Source: CBDATA01 sp965202845 (lineage in GTDB: Bacteria > Acidobacteriota > Vicinamibacteria > Marinacidobacterales > Marinacidobacteraceae). Taken from it: a stretch of DNA of 64,000 bases. The notes under the pieces were generated by a model, which saw nothing but the letters and a program-made list of their open reading frames with translations, searched no databases and had not been told where the DNA came from. Position numbers and translations under genes: made by a program. Positions within the stretch are counted from its first letter, which is position 1, and each line of letters begins with the position of its first letter. Shown here piece by piece: positions 41,588 to 50,518 of the stretch. Where the stretch lies: the NCBI GenBank assembly GCA_965202845.1, contig OZ241856.1, positions 2,356,001 through 2,420,000 of the forward strand, given 5' to 3'.

Positions 41588-44453
41588 ACTCGATGGTGTT
41601 CCGGTAGCGGCTGCCCGCATCGATGATGAAGTTGGTCTCCGACGCGTTGTTGAGCGCGTTGAAGACGTCCACCATCACTTCAAGGCTGGCGAAGTCGCCC
41701 AGGGCGAGCGACTTGTCCACCCGGAAGTCCACGATGCTGACATTGTCCGAACGGCGGTTGTTCAGGTTGTCCAGGAAGATGTTCTGGGTCCCGACATTCC
41801 CGATGCCGGCGGCGAGGCGCGGCGCCCACGGGAACCCGCTGACCAGCCGAACCGTCCCGGCGACGCCGACCTCGTAGGGCATGACGTAGCGGCCGGCGGC
41901 CTTGAACTGCCAGTTGGTGACGTCCTGGATGAGGGGAATGAAGCCGTACTGGTAGTTCCAGTCAACGCCAATCGGGTCGGTGGTGAGCGGGCTGTTGCTC
42001 TTGTCGCTCGGGTCCCGGCCCTCGTGCCGCCACTGGTAGTCGAAGTAGGCGTTCCAGAAGAAGTTGTTCCGGAACCGCTTGTTGACACCCAGCGAAACGG
42101 TGGTCCAGTTGAAATCGGCCTCGCCCTCGGGAACGTTGGTCGCCAGGTTCCGGCTGGTGGGAGCGTCGTCCGGCAGGTCGTACACGGTGATCATCGTGCC
42201 GGCCATGCCGTCCGGGCAGGTGGCGGGGCAAGCGATCTGCTTTGCGTTCGTCAGGGTGCCGATGCGGGCGACGTTCAGGTTGCCCCAGGCGCCGGTCTGG
42301 CGCTTGTGCACCAGCGAGGCGCGCAGACCGAGATCGCTGCCGATCTGGTGCTCGAAGGAGGCGCTGACCTCGTCCACGTAGGGCTGCTTGGTGTCCGGGT
42401 CGACAGGAGAGCCGACCGGTTCCCCCGCGGAAGCCACTTCCGCAAGCCCGGCGCCGGTGCTGCCGCTGAGCCGGTCGCCCAGCTCGCTCACGCCGTCGAA
42501 CAGGCCGTTCCCGTTCTGATCAAGGAACTGGTAGACGACGTTCTTGTTGCCGCCGGGGTTCGAGAAGTCCCAACCGCTGCCCATGTTGTGGTAGTAGCGG
42601 CCCCAGTAGCCCTTGAAGACGGTGCGGCCTTCGCCGGTCACGTCGAGGGTGAAGCCGGCCCGGGGGGCGAGGTTCCACCAGCTGATGACGTTGCTGTTGG
42701 CCGGAATTTCCGCTCCGGTCCCGAACAGGAGCGGCAGCGCCGCCGCCACGTTGGCGTCGATGTCGGCGATCTCCCGGATGCAGCCGAGCGCCGCGTCGCA
42801 AGGACCGCCAGGAACGTTGTTCGAACCGAGATACCCGATCCGCTGGCTTCCGAACCGGACGCCGGCATTCACCGTCAACCGGTCGTTGATGGTCCACACA
42901 TCCTGGACATACAGGTCGATGTGGGTGTTGCGGTCGTAGTTGAAGTTCGGGAAGCTCTCGAAGCGAATCCGGTCGACGTTGTTCGGCCGCGGCGGATCCT
43001 GGCTGCTGTTGTCCAGGTAGCGGACCGCGCCCGAGTTGGCGTTCCAGCCGAACTGCTCCTCGTCGATCTGCATGTCCCAGCCGAACTTGAAGTCATGGCT
43101 GCCGCCGCCGAGAGGCAGGTAGTAGTTGAACTGGCCGGTGGAGTGCGGCTTCCAGCGGTTGAAGGTGAAGGGCCGCCATCCGGCGCCTTTCCAGAAGCTG
43201 GTTCCGGAATCAAAGCGCGGCGGACTGGAAGCCGGGTCCACCGCCGGGGTCATCGGCCAGCCGAAGCCCCAGTGGTTCACCTGGATGTTGCTGTAGAGGC
43301 GGTCGCTCCAGACCCGCTGCCATTCGGCCTTGTGGAGCCACGTCCACGAGTCCTGCGCGAGGATGGACTCCGCCGGGCGGTTCGCGGAAAGACCCCGGAA
43401 CGGCTTCTGCTTCAGCGACCAGTGGTGGAAGGTGATGAACTGGTCCTTGTCGGTGATCTGCCAGTTGGCCTTCACCGTGAACATGTCGAAGTCGCCCACA
43501 TCGGTGGCGTCCTCGCGCGGCTGGCCGGAAATGATCCGGTCGATGTAGAACCGGTTGTAGGCCGCGTAGAACCACGCCTTGTCGCGGACGATCGGGCCGC
43601 CGAGGTCGAGGTGGTACTCGTAGAACTTGATCACCGGGGCGCTGGTGCCGCCACGACTCGAGAAGTCGTCGGTGATGTTGTCCGCGATCCACTGCTCGGG
43701 CTCGTAGGCGCCGTGCTCGGTGCCGGAGAACTCGTTGCCGCCGCTCTTCCACACCGCGTTCACGGTCGCGCCCGGCGTGTTGGTCTCCACGTCGGCGCCC
43801 TGCGCCGAGACCTGGAACTCGCCGATCGCGTAGAAGTCGTAGTACCCGCCGGCGCCGCCGGTTCCCTCGGTGGTGTTCACGCCGTCGTTGATGATCCGGT
43901 TCTGGCCGCGCACTCCGAAGGTCTCGTAGCCGGACTGCTGGCTCTTGTGCGATCCGCCGACGTCGTAGCCGCGCATCCGCACTCCCGGACTCTGCTGCAG
44001 GACCGCCCACATGTCGGTGGCGGAGGGGACGTCCTCGAGCTGGGTGGTGTCGAAGGTCGCCGAGACGCCGGTGGTCTTCACGTCCACCACCGGGGACTCG
44101 CCGGTCACCGTCACCGTTTCGGCCACGGTCGCGATGTCCATGTTGGCGTCGATCTGGAAGGTCGAACCGCCGACCACCGTGACGTCCTCGAACACGACGG
44201 TCTGAAAGCCGCCGAGCTCGAAGGTGATGTTGTAGCTGCCGCCGACCAGCTGCGCGAACCGGTAGGAGCCGTCCACGTCAGTGGTTGCGATGCGGGGGGC
44301 GACCAGCTCGTCGGAGGTCAGGGTCACGGTTACTCCGGGGAGCACCAAGCCCTGGGCGTCCGAAGCGGCGCCCTCGAGCCGCCCGTAGATCTGCTGACTG
44401 AGTGCCGAGGTCGGCCACGCCAGCAGCAGGCTGAAGAGAATCAATCTTCTCAT
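41541..44453 (-). CDS. Oar-like TonB-dependent receptor with carboxypeptidase-regulatory-like domain (1)
   Basis: A 970-residue outer-membrane protein. ATG 44453 is preceded by AGGAGG, and a signal peptide (ILFSLLLAWPTSALSQ) follows. Residues about 20-110 form a carboxypeptidase-regulatory-like Ig domain (GVTVTLTSDELVAPRIATTD, DGSYRFAQLVGGSYN). The plug region follows (VVDVKTTGVSATFDTTQLED, SPGVRMRGYDVGG), then a large barrel. The C-terminus ISARLSF ends in Phe for barrel assembly. Such receptors import large substrates or act as Oar-type adhesion and secretion proteins. It has its own promoter, a long leader and a terminator, so it is a single-gene unit. Confidence 0.9.
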   Translation of the reverse strand: MRRLILFSLLLAWPTSALSQQIYGRLEGAASDAQGLVLPGVTVTLTSDELVAPRIATTDVDGSYRFAQLVGGSYNITFELGGFQTVVFEDVTVVGGSTFQIDANMDIATVAETVTVTGESPVVDVKTTGVSATFDTTQLEDVPSATDMWAVLQQSPGVRMRGYDVGGSHKSQQSGYETFGVRGQNRIINDGVNTTEGTGGAGGYYDFYAIGEFQVSAQGADVETNTPGATVNAVWKSGGNEFSGTEHGAYEPEQWIADNITDDFSSRGGTSAPVIKFYEYHLDLGGPIVRDKAWFYAAYNRFYIDRIISGQPREDATDVGDFDMFTVKANWQITDKDQFITFHHWSLKQKPFRGLSANRPAESILAQDSWTWLHKAEWQRVWSDRLYSNIQVNHWGFGWPMTPAVDPASSPPRFDSGTSFWKGAGWRPFTFNRWKPHSTGQFNYYLPLGGGSHDFKFGWDMQIDEEQFGWNANSGAVRYLDNSSQDPPRPNNVDRIRFESFPNFNYDRNTHIDLYVQDVWTINDRLTVNAGVRFGSQRIGYLGSNNVPGGPCDAALGCIREIADIDANVAAALPLLFGTGAEIPANSNVISWWNLAPRAGFTLDVTGEGRTVFKGYWGRYYHNMGSGWDFSNPGGNKNVVYQFLDQNGNGLFDGVSELGDRLSGSTGAGLAEVASAGEPVGSPVDPDTKQPYVDEVSASFEHQIGSDLGLRASLVHKRQTGAWGNLNVARIGTLTNAKQIACPATCPDGMAGTMITVYDLPDDAPTSRNLATNVPEGEADFNWTTVSLGVNKRFRNNFFWNAYFDYQWRHEGRDPSDKSNSPLTTDPIGVDWNYQYGFIPLIQDVTNWQFKAAGRYVMPYEVGVAGTVRLVSGFPWAPRLAAGIGNVGTQNIFLDNLNNRRSDNVSIVDFRVDKSLALGDFASLEVMVDVFNALNNASETNFIIDAGSRYRNTIEWIQGRTIGISARLSF

Positions 44454-44595
44454 GCTGCTTGGTCCTCCTTGGGGATCGGAAGCATGGAAATGGGGAAAAG
44501 TCCTCCGAGGTAGAGCAACTGGCGGGCCAAGCCCGGAAGGGGGCCTCCGGGATGAGTGCCCGTTGCAGACAACTCGAAGAAAGGAAAGCACTTCT

Positions 44596-44649
44596 GAAAC
44601 TTGAACGCGACGGCTCGCCGAGTTCGGACACGCCGTCAATTCAAGTTTC
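44596..44649 (-). promoter_or_regulatory. Inverted repeat in the leader of receptor 1
   Basis: GAAACTTGAA (44596-44605) and TTCAAGTTTC (44640-44649) are perfect complements in the roughly 205-base leader between the promoter and the receptor start. A related CTTGAATTTC lies at 44671-44680 inside the promoter spacer. It could be an operator or an RNA hairpin. Confidence 0.5.
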
Positions 44650-44665
44650 CGAAGCGAAGTGCGCG

Positions 44666-44694
44666 AGTATCTTGAATTTCGTAGGGCTTGTCAA
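44666..44694 (-). promoter_or_regulatory. Sigma-70-like promoter for receptor 1
   Basis: On the minus strand TTGACA (44689-44694) is followed after exactly 17 bases by GATACT (44666-44671). The -35 box overlaps the stop codon of the upstream VOC gene. The transcript would have a leader of about 205 bases. Confidence 0.6.
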
Positions 44695-45458
44695 CTGCGA
44701 TCCGGGCCGCGGATTTCGATCCCGAACCCGACCGCTTCGGCGGCGACCTGCACATCGGGGCCGGGGCCGCTGGCCAGGGGCCCGAGCGCCCGGCGGTCGG
44801 CATCCGGGTCAGCGCTCTCGAACACCAGGGCGTGGAGGCCCGGCGGCGCCCCGCGCCGGAACCGGATCCGGCAGTCGTTCCGGAACGGGATGAGGACGTC
44901 CCCGCCGTCGGGTTCGGGCGCCAGGTCAAAGAGCTGGTGGAACCGCGCTCCGGCCGCCGGGGGGTCGGGCGCTCCCGCCACCACCTCGGCGAGCCGGCGT
45001 ATCCGCAACAGCGGGCTGACCCGTTCGGGAGGCGGGTCCGGCCAGTTCCAGCTGGTCGGGTGCGGCTGGATCAGCTCCACCGTGAAGCCGCAGGCGTCCT
45101 CCGGGTACACGAACGCCTCGAAGCCGTCCGCCGCTTCCTGCAGAATCCGGTCCTCCCAGATCGGCGCGTTCCGACGCACCCGGGCGACCGCCGCCTCGAT
45201 GTCATCGGTCTCGATGGCGAGGTGCTCGAGCCCCTCCCCGTGTTCGGCGAGGAATCGGCAGACCCGGGCTTCCGGGTTCCAGTTGTGCACTACGTGCAGC
45301 CAGCACTCGTTGCCGAGCAGCGCGCGGGAGTCGTGCTGGAACCCGCGCCCCTGGTCGGTCCGCAGTTCGGCGGGCGCAAGCCCCACCCGAGCGAGGCGCG
45401 CCGCCGCGTCCGCGTGGTTCGCGTAGGCGGTTCCGATGTGCTGCAGGCGGAGGATCAC
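44691..45458 (-). CDS. VOC/glyoxalase-superfamily protein
   Basis: A 255-residue protein from GTG 45456-45458 (V-ILRLQHIGTAYANHADA). The first half resembles methylmalonyl-CoA epimerase-like VOC domains (HIG at the start of the first strand, GLEHLAIETDDIEAAVA, FVYPEDACGFTVELIQ). The second half is a further, weaker VOC-like unit (LRIRRLAEVVAGAPD, HALVFESADPDAD). Candidate metal ligands are His in LQHIG and His in LEHLAIE and Glu in VELIQ. The reaction is unknown. It lies 22 bp downstream of the 7-haem lipoprotein gene on the same strand. Confidence 0.75.
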   Translation of the reverse strand: MILRLQHIGTAYANHADAAARLARVGLAPAELRTDQGRGFQHDSRALLGNECWLHVVHNWNPEARVCRFLAEHGEGLEHLAIETDDIEAAVARVRRNAPIWEDRILQEAADGFEAFVYPEDACGFTVELIQPHPTSWNWPDPPPERVSPLLRIRRLAEVVAGAPDPPAAGARFHQLFDLAPEPDGGDVLIPFRNDCRIRFRRGAPPGLHALVFESADPDADRRALGPLASGPGPDVQVAAEAVGFGIEIRGPDRS

Positions 45459-45480
45459 GTGGGGCCGCCGATTGTACCGG

Positions 45481-47352
45481 TCATTCGGGAAGGCGCCCCA
45501 CGAAGGGGCGGCCCGCGCGGTAGAGGGCGAGCCGGTTCGCGATTCCGGCGGCGAGCGCCGGGTTGGTTTCGGCGAGACGCAGCGCCTCCTGGGCGGCGGC
45601 GGTCGCCCGGCGGAAGTCCCCGGCGGCGGCGAAGGCGGCCCCCAGCAGGTCCAGCGAGCGGGGTTCGGCGAGCGAGAGCCCCCCGGCGAGCCGCTGGGCG
45701 AGGAGCACCGCCGCTTCCGGGTCCCGGACCCGGCGTTCCGGGTGGGCCGCCAGGACGCCGGCGAGGCGACCGAGCACCTCCGCGTGCCCCGGGTCCAGCC
45801 GGAGGGCTTCCCGGAAGGCGGCGACCGCCTCGACCGGCCGGTCCGTTTCCAGCAGGGCGGCGCCCAGCGAAGCGTGGAGGCCGGCGGACGCGGCGCTCCG
45901 CTCGATGGCCTGCCGGAGCAGCGGGACCGCCTCGGCGGGAGCGCCGGTGGACGCCAGCAGATCGCCGAGTTCGTAGTAGGCGTGCGGGATGTCCGGGTCG
46001 GTCGCGATGGCGTCCCGGAGGATGCGACGGGCCTCGACGGTCGCGCCGCCGTCCCGGAGCAGTGCGGCGGTCTTGAGCCGGCCCTCGTAGTCGGGACCGA
46101 GCGCCAGCGCCTCGTCCAGCAGGCGACGGGACTCGGCCCGGGCGCCCCGGATGTGGAGGAGCTCGGCCAGCGCCAGGCGCAGGCGGGCGGCCTTGAACGG
46201 CTGATGCGCTTCCTCCAGCCGGGGGCGGAAGAGCGCCTCGAGCCACTCCAGCTCGTCCCGGGCGCGCGCCGAACCGGGGGGCGGCGAAGCGTCGGACAGC
46301 CGGATCCAGTGGTTCGTGAACGCCGTGCCGGCGAACGCCTCCCGTTCGGTGGGGAGGTGGCAGCTGGCGCAGTCGGCGTCCGCCGCCACCGGCGTCCTTT
46401 GGTGGAGTCCAGTCGTATCCTGATGGCAGCGGGAGCACGCCGCGCGGACGCGCGCCGGGGGGACCGCCGGTTCGGACCGGTGCGGGTCATGGCACTCGCT
46501 GCAGGCGAGGGTCGATTCCGGCGGCGACTCGCGGAAGCAGGCGCTCATCATCAGGCTGCCGCCGGCGTGCCGGGCGAGTCCGGCGTCCCGGGCGAGGATC
46601 TCGCGCGGCTCGAAGTCGGTGGGTTGGCGGTGGCACTGCCCGCAGAACGCGACTTCCTCCGCCGGGTTCAGGACCGCCGGGTTGAAGATGGGGCCGGGGG
46701 CGCCGCCCGCTGACTGCGCTTCCAGGTGGGGAATTCCCGAGCCGTGGCAGCGTTCGCAGGTCACTCCCAGCGCCGCCCGGTGCGGGTCGAACCGCCCGGC
46801 GGCGTCCCAGGCGAGCGCGGTGGCGTGGCATCCCAGGCAGTCCCCGGCGATCTCCGGCGGGTCGAGGTCGCCCAGCGGGTCGGCGTCGCCCTCGGCGCCG
46901 GGAGTGGGAATCCATCCGTCCTGCGCCCGGGAGAACGAAAGGCGGAGTTCCCGCAGGCGGCGGTCCGGCGCGAAGGAGACCGGGGTGACGCCCCGGAGAC
47001 CGGAGCCGAACACCGCGTGGACTTCGGCGGCGGTTTCCCCCGCCCGGAGGCGGACGGCGCCTTCGCGCGCCTCGTAGAACGGCGCTGGGTCCTGGTCCTC
47101 CGGCCAGCGCTTCGCCTTCGCCAGCATGTCTGCGGAGAACCAGTCTCCGGCGCCCGGCGCCGCGGTGCGCGCCATCGGGTGCGCCGCCTGGTCGGCGGCG
47201 ATCTCCGCATGACAGGCGGCGCAGACATCGGCGCCCGCCGCCTGGGCCGGGTCGGCGAGCGGATGGAGCGGAGGAGGAAGAACCGCTGTTTCGGGCGGCG
47301 TCGCGCATCCGGCGGCCAGCGCGAGGAGGGCGAAGCCGAGCCGACCGGTCAT
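45481..47352 (-). CDS. Seven-haem c-type cytochrome lipoprotein with C-terminal TPR domain
   Basis: A 623-residue lipoprotein (FALLALAAGCATPP). Seven CxxCH haem sites are visible in order: CAACH, CLGCH, CERCH, CGQCH, CSECH, CSRCH and CASCH, all in the first 340 residues. The C-terminal 250 residues are tetratricopeptide repeats (PHAYYELGDLLASTGAPAEAVPLL, AGLHASLGAALLETDRPVEAV). Such fusions are found in planctomycetes and acidobacteria and may tie periplasmic electron transfer to a protein complex. It is followed by the VOC gene. Partner redox proteins are not in the window. Confidence 0.9.
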   Translation of the reverse strand: MTGRLGFALLALAAGCATPPETAVLPPPLHPLADPAQAAGADVCAACHAEIAADQAAHPMARTAAPGAGDWFSADMLAKAKRWPEDQDPAPFYEAREGAVRLRAGETAAEVHAVFGSGLRGVTPVSFAPDRRLRELRLSFSRAQDGWIPTPGAEGDADPLGDLDPPEIAGDCLGCHATALAWDAAGRFDPHRAALGVTCERCHGSGIPHLEAQSAGGAPGPIFNPAVLNPAEEVAFCGQCHRQPTDFEPREILARDAGLARHAGGSLMMSACFRESPPESTLACSECHDPHRSEPAVPPARVRAACSRCHQDTTGLHQRTPVAADADCASCHLPTEREAFAGTAFTNHWIRLSDASPPPGSARARDELEWLEALFRPRLEEAHQPFKAARLRLALAELLHIRGARAESRRLLDEALALGPDYEGRLKTAALLRDGGATVEARRILRDAIATDPDIPHAYYELGDLLASTGAPAEAVPLLRQAIERSAASAGLHASLGAALLETDRPVEAVAAFREALRLDPGHAEVLGRLAGVLAAHPERRVRDPEAAVLLAQRLAGGLSLAEPRSLDLLGAAFAAAGDFRRATAAAQEALRLAETNPALAAGIANRLALYRAGRPFVGRLPE

Positions 47353-47432
47353 TCTTCAACCTTATCCCGGAACCTGGGAGCCGTCGGCTTCGTTCTTCCC
47401 TGTCAGGCCGTGCGGGCCCAGGGAGATACACC

Positions 47433-48230
47433 ATGACCTTTGCCATTTTGCTCTTGACGTTGCCGTTTGTCGGAGAGGACTCCCGGTGCGAGGTTGAGGA
47501 GACCCGCGAACTGCGGGCGCCCGCCAGCGAAGTCCTGCGGGTGGAGAGCGGGGCCGGCCCGGTGGAGATCGCCGGCGAGCCGGGACTCGGGGAGATCCGG
47601 GTGACCGCCACGCTCTGCGCCTCGGATCAGGAGCGCTTCGACGCTCTGGACGTCACGCTCGACGGCGGGGAATTGCGGACCCGGTATCCGGCTTCCGCCG
47701 GCTGGTCGTGGGGCGGGAACCGCTACGCCCGGATCGCGCTCTCCGTGCGGGCGCCGGAGGGAACCGGGATCGATCTCGAGGACGGCTCCGGGAGCGTCTC
47801 GATCGAGGGAGTGGGCGCCGTGGTGGTGGAGGACGGCTCCGGCAGCCTCCGCATCCGGGATACGTCCGGAGGCGTGACGGTGGATGACGGCTCCGGGGGG
47901 CTTCGCATCGAGGGGGTGCAGGGCGACGTGCGGGTGGAGGATGGCGCCGGGAGTCTTTCCGTTCGGGATGTGACCGGCAGCGTGGAGATCGGGGACGGGA
48001 GCGGCTCGGCCACCGTGCGCGATGTCGGCGGGGACGTGACGGTCGGCGATGACGGTTCGGGGAGTCTCCGGATCGAGACGGTCGGCGGCGATGTCCGGAT
48101 CGGCGATCCCGGTTCGGGCGGCGTCACCGTCCGCGATGTGGAGGGAAACCTGACGGTGGAGCGGGGACGGCGCCGTCGGATTTCCTGGTCCGATGTCCGG
48201 GGGACGGTGGACCTGCCGGAACGCCGCTGA
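47433..48230 (+). CDS. DUF4097-like beta-helix repeat protein
   Basis: A 265-residue exported protein (MTFAILLLTLPFVGEDS), rich in Gly, Ser, Asp and Val. From about residue 100 it consists of short repeats of roughly 20 residues, such as GIDLEDGSGSVSIEGV, AVVVEDGSGSLRIRDT and DVRIGDPGSGGVTVRD, which fit a right-handed beta-helix of the DUF4097 adhesin-like kind. One Cys pair (CEVEET and TLCASD) flanks the N-terminal domain. The function is unknown. A ribosome-binding site GGGAGA precedes the ATG at 47433. Confidence 0.78.
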   Translation: MTFAILLLTLPFVGEDSRCEVEETRELRAPASEVLRVESGAGPVEIAGEPGLGEIRVTATLCASDQERFDALDVTLDGGELRTRYPASAGWSWGGNRYARIALSVRAPEGTGIDLEDGSGSVSIEGVGAVVVEDGSGSLRIRDTSGGVTVDDGSGGLRIEGVQGDVRVEDGAGSLSVRDVTGSVEIGDGSGSATVRDVGGDVTVGDDGSGSLRIETVGGDVRIGDPGSGGVTVRDVEGNLTVERGRRRRISWSDVRGTVDLPERR

Positions 48231-48232
48231 GG

Positions 48233-49303
48233 TCAGCCGGGGCGGGCGCCGAGCAGCCGGACTCCGAAGTCCGCCTCGTCGGCGGCCCGGGATGCGGCCT
48301 CGAATACCTGCGACTCGTCCGCCTTGGCCAGAGCCTCCGGGATTCCGGGCAGATGGTCGGGGAATCGGGAATCGAGCGCGATCCCCCGGTTCCGCAGGAT
48401 CACGCCGGCCATCCGGATCCGGGAGCGCGCCGCCCCTTCCCGCCGACCCTCCCGCCGACCCTGCCTCCGGCCCTCCTGCCGACCGGCCTGGAGCAACGAA
48501 GCACCCAGCAGATCGTCCTCCTCCGACGTCCCCTCGGCGGCGCCCAAGGCCCTTCCCACCCGACGGGACGCCTGCATCATCAGTTCGTCATCCTGCTCGT
48601 TCAGAATCGCGTGGATTTCCCATGCCCGCAGACCGGGCAGAGCCACGCTCGCCTCAACCTCCCGGTACCTGCCCCGTTCGAGCCGGTGGATCGCGCACCC
48701 CGGTCGAAGGCCCGGCGGACGCCCCCACGTTCCCTTGTCGGGGACTTCCACCCACACTTCCGGAAGACCCCACTCTTCGTAGCGCAGCAGTTTCCCCCGT
48801 CGCACGTCCGTGGTGTTGTCCACTTCCAGGACCACGTCCGGCCAGTCGTGCTCACCCTGCATCAGGAAGCGGCCATCCGGCACGCAAGAGCGGTCCGGAT
48901 GCACGAACACCGAAAGGTCCGGCTGCATGATGTCCCCCGGACGCCCGTCCGGACGCAGCCTCCGCAGGCCTCCCGGCCCGAAACTCGTGATCCGGGATCC
49001 CCGCACCTGCGCCACGTTCCGCAGGAATTCGACCAAGCGGACCGGCGATGCGGCATGAACGAACGACTCTTCGCGCACCACCCATGCGGTTTCGCTCGCC
49101 TGATGCCAATACTCGTAGCGTCGCTCCGCCCACGCCGGCCCCGCCAGGTCTTCTTCGGTGGCGAGCTCGAATTCGCAGCCCTCGAAGCTCATTTCCGGCG
49201 CCTTCCAGTGCTTCCACCGAACCGAACGCTTCTCCTTCGGTGAGGGCTTCCTCGCCGGACGCGCCGGCAGGGGATTCCGCACCGGCCGCACCCCGTTCGC
49301 CAT
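48233..49303 (-). CDS. Uma2-family (PD-(D/E)XK) putative endonuclease
   Basis: A 356-residue protein of the Uma2/DUF820 family. The core has MQPDLSVFVHPD (Asp) and PDVVLEVDNTTD (Glu) followed by RGKLLRYEEWGLPEVWVEV, the conserved C-terminal strand. An arginine/glycine repeat (QEGRRQGRREGRREG) precedes a helical tail, a feature common in this family. Nuclease activity and target are unproven. It starts 55 bp from the divergent AAA ATPase gene, and the two may be functionally linked. Confidence 0.82.
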   Translation of the reverse strand: MANGVRPVRNPLPARPARKPSPKEKRSVRWKHWKAPEMSFEGCEFELATEEDLAGPAWAERRYEYWHQASETAWVVREESFVHAASPVRLVEFLRNVAQVRGSRITSFGPGGLRRLRPDGRPGDIMQPDLSVFVHPDRSCVPDGRFLMQGEHDWPDVVLEVDNTTDVRRGKLLRYEEWGLPEVWVEVPDKGTWGRPPGLRPGCAIHRLERGRYREVEASVALPGLRAWEIHAILNEQDDELMMQASRRVGRALGAAEGTSEEDDLLGASLLQAGRQEGRRQGRREGRREGAARSRIRMAGVILRNRGIALDSRFPDHLPGIPEALAKADESQVFEAASRAADEADFGVRLLGARPG

Positions 49304-49358
49304 GACGCCCGGAGCATAGCCCAGGGCATGGTCCGGGGACGCGGATAGACTGCGGGGG

Positions 49359-50423
49359 ATGACCCCGCACGATCCGTTCGGACCCTTTCAGCCGGGCGCG
49401 GGAGGCATGCCGCCGCACCTGGCCGGCCGGGAACCCGAGCAGACGCTCCTGGGCGCCCTGTTGCGGCGGATGCGCGAGCGGGCTGCCTTTCCCGGTCAGG
49501 TCATCCTCCTCGGGCCGCGCGGCAATGGAAAGACGGTGCTCCTGCGCTGGCTGAAGAACGAGGCGGCGGCGGCGGGGGTCGAGGTGGCGGCGCCACTGCC
49601 GAGCGAAGTCCGGAACGCGGAGCAGTTCGTGGAACGGCTTCGTCCGCGCCGACGATGGTGGTGGCGCTCCGTTCCCGCCGAACCGGTGTCCGCGATTCTG
49701 GCGGCGCGCGCTGCGAAGGCGCCGTTTCTTCTCATCGTGGACGAGGCGCACACGCTCACTCCCAAAGTCGGCCAGGCGCTGCTGCAAGCCAGCCAGCAAG
49801 CCAGGGAGAGCGGCCCCTTCCTGATGGTCCTCGCCGGAACCCCCGACATCGAGGAGCGGCTGTCCCGGATGCACGCGTCGTTTTGGAGTCGCGCCCACCA
49901 ACTTCGGATCGGAAGAATCAGCGAAGACGCCACCGGGGAAGCCTTCCGGCGTCCCTTCGAGGCGGAAGGCATCCAGGTGGATCGATCCGTCCTGCCTGAT
50001 GTCTTCCGGCGGAGCCACGGCTACCCGTATTTCATCCAGTTGCTGGGAGCGGCGGTTTGGGGCGTCGCCTGCGCGCCAGACGGTCCTCGCCGGGTCACGT
50101 CCGCGGCGCTCGAGGCGGCGCTTCCCCGCTTCACGGAAACCAGGAACTTCTACTACCGGCAGCGGTACGACGAACTGCGAAAGGAAGGCTTGCTCCCGGC
50201 GGGCCGCTCGGTGGCGCTGGCCTTTGCCGGCAGCGATTCCCTGAGCGACGGGAAGGTGGAGCAGGCGATCCGCGAGGGGCTGGGAGATTCTTCGGCGACG
50301 ACGCAAGCGGAAGGAACCCTCGCCGACCTCGGGTTCATCTGGAGGCCGCGCTCGGAACCGGGATGGGAACCCGGAATTCCGAGCCTCATGGACTACGTGG
50401 CGGAACACGCTCCCGCGCAGTAG
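49359..50423 (+). CDS. AAA+ ATPase (ExeA/AAA_22-like)
   Basis: A 354-residue ATPase with Walker A LLGPRGNGKTVLLRW (about 49-60) and Walker B PFLLIVDEAHTL (about 125-136), then MVLAGTPDIEERL (sensor 1) and RRSHGYPYFIQLLG (sensor 2 / arginine region). The C-terminal 100 residues look like a winged helix (TTQAEGTLADLGFIWRP). It resembles ATPases that accompany transposition, conjugation or pilus secretion, and prophage-like AAA proteins. No partner other than the divergent Uma2-like gene is evident. Confidence 0.82.
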   Translation: MTPHDPFGPFQPGAGGMPPHLAGREPEQTLLGALLRRMRERAAFPGQVILLGPRGNGKTVLLRWLKNEAAAAGVEVAAPLPSEVRNAEQFVERLRPRRRWWWRSVPAEPVSAILAARAAKAPFLLIVDEAHTLTPKVGQALLQASQQARESGPFLMVLAGTPDIEERLSRMHASFWSRAHQLRIGRISEDATGEAFRRPFEAEGIQVDRSVLPDVFRRSHGYPYFIQLLGAAVWGVACAPDGPRRVTSAALEAALPRFTETRNFYYRQRYDELRKEGLLPAGRSVALAFAGSDSLSDGKVEQAIREGLGDSSATTQAEGTLADLGFIWRPRSEPGWEPGIPSLMDYVAEHAPAQ

Positions 50424-50438
50424 AAGCGGCTCCCGCGG

Positions 50439-50472
50439 AAAACCCGCCGGCCCCGGAGGGGAGACCGGCGGG
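50439..50472 (-). terminator. Intrinsic terminator of the second receptor gene
   Basis: On the minus strand CCCGCCGG (arms at 50465-50472 and 50443-50450) forms a stem followed by TTTTCC at 50439-50442. It lies about 50 bases after the receptor stop at 50519. Confidence 0.75.
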
Positions 50473-50518
50473 CTCCTGTCTGTTCCGGCCGAACCGGTTG
50501 GTTGGCCTTCTGATCAGG

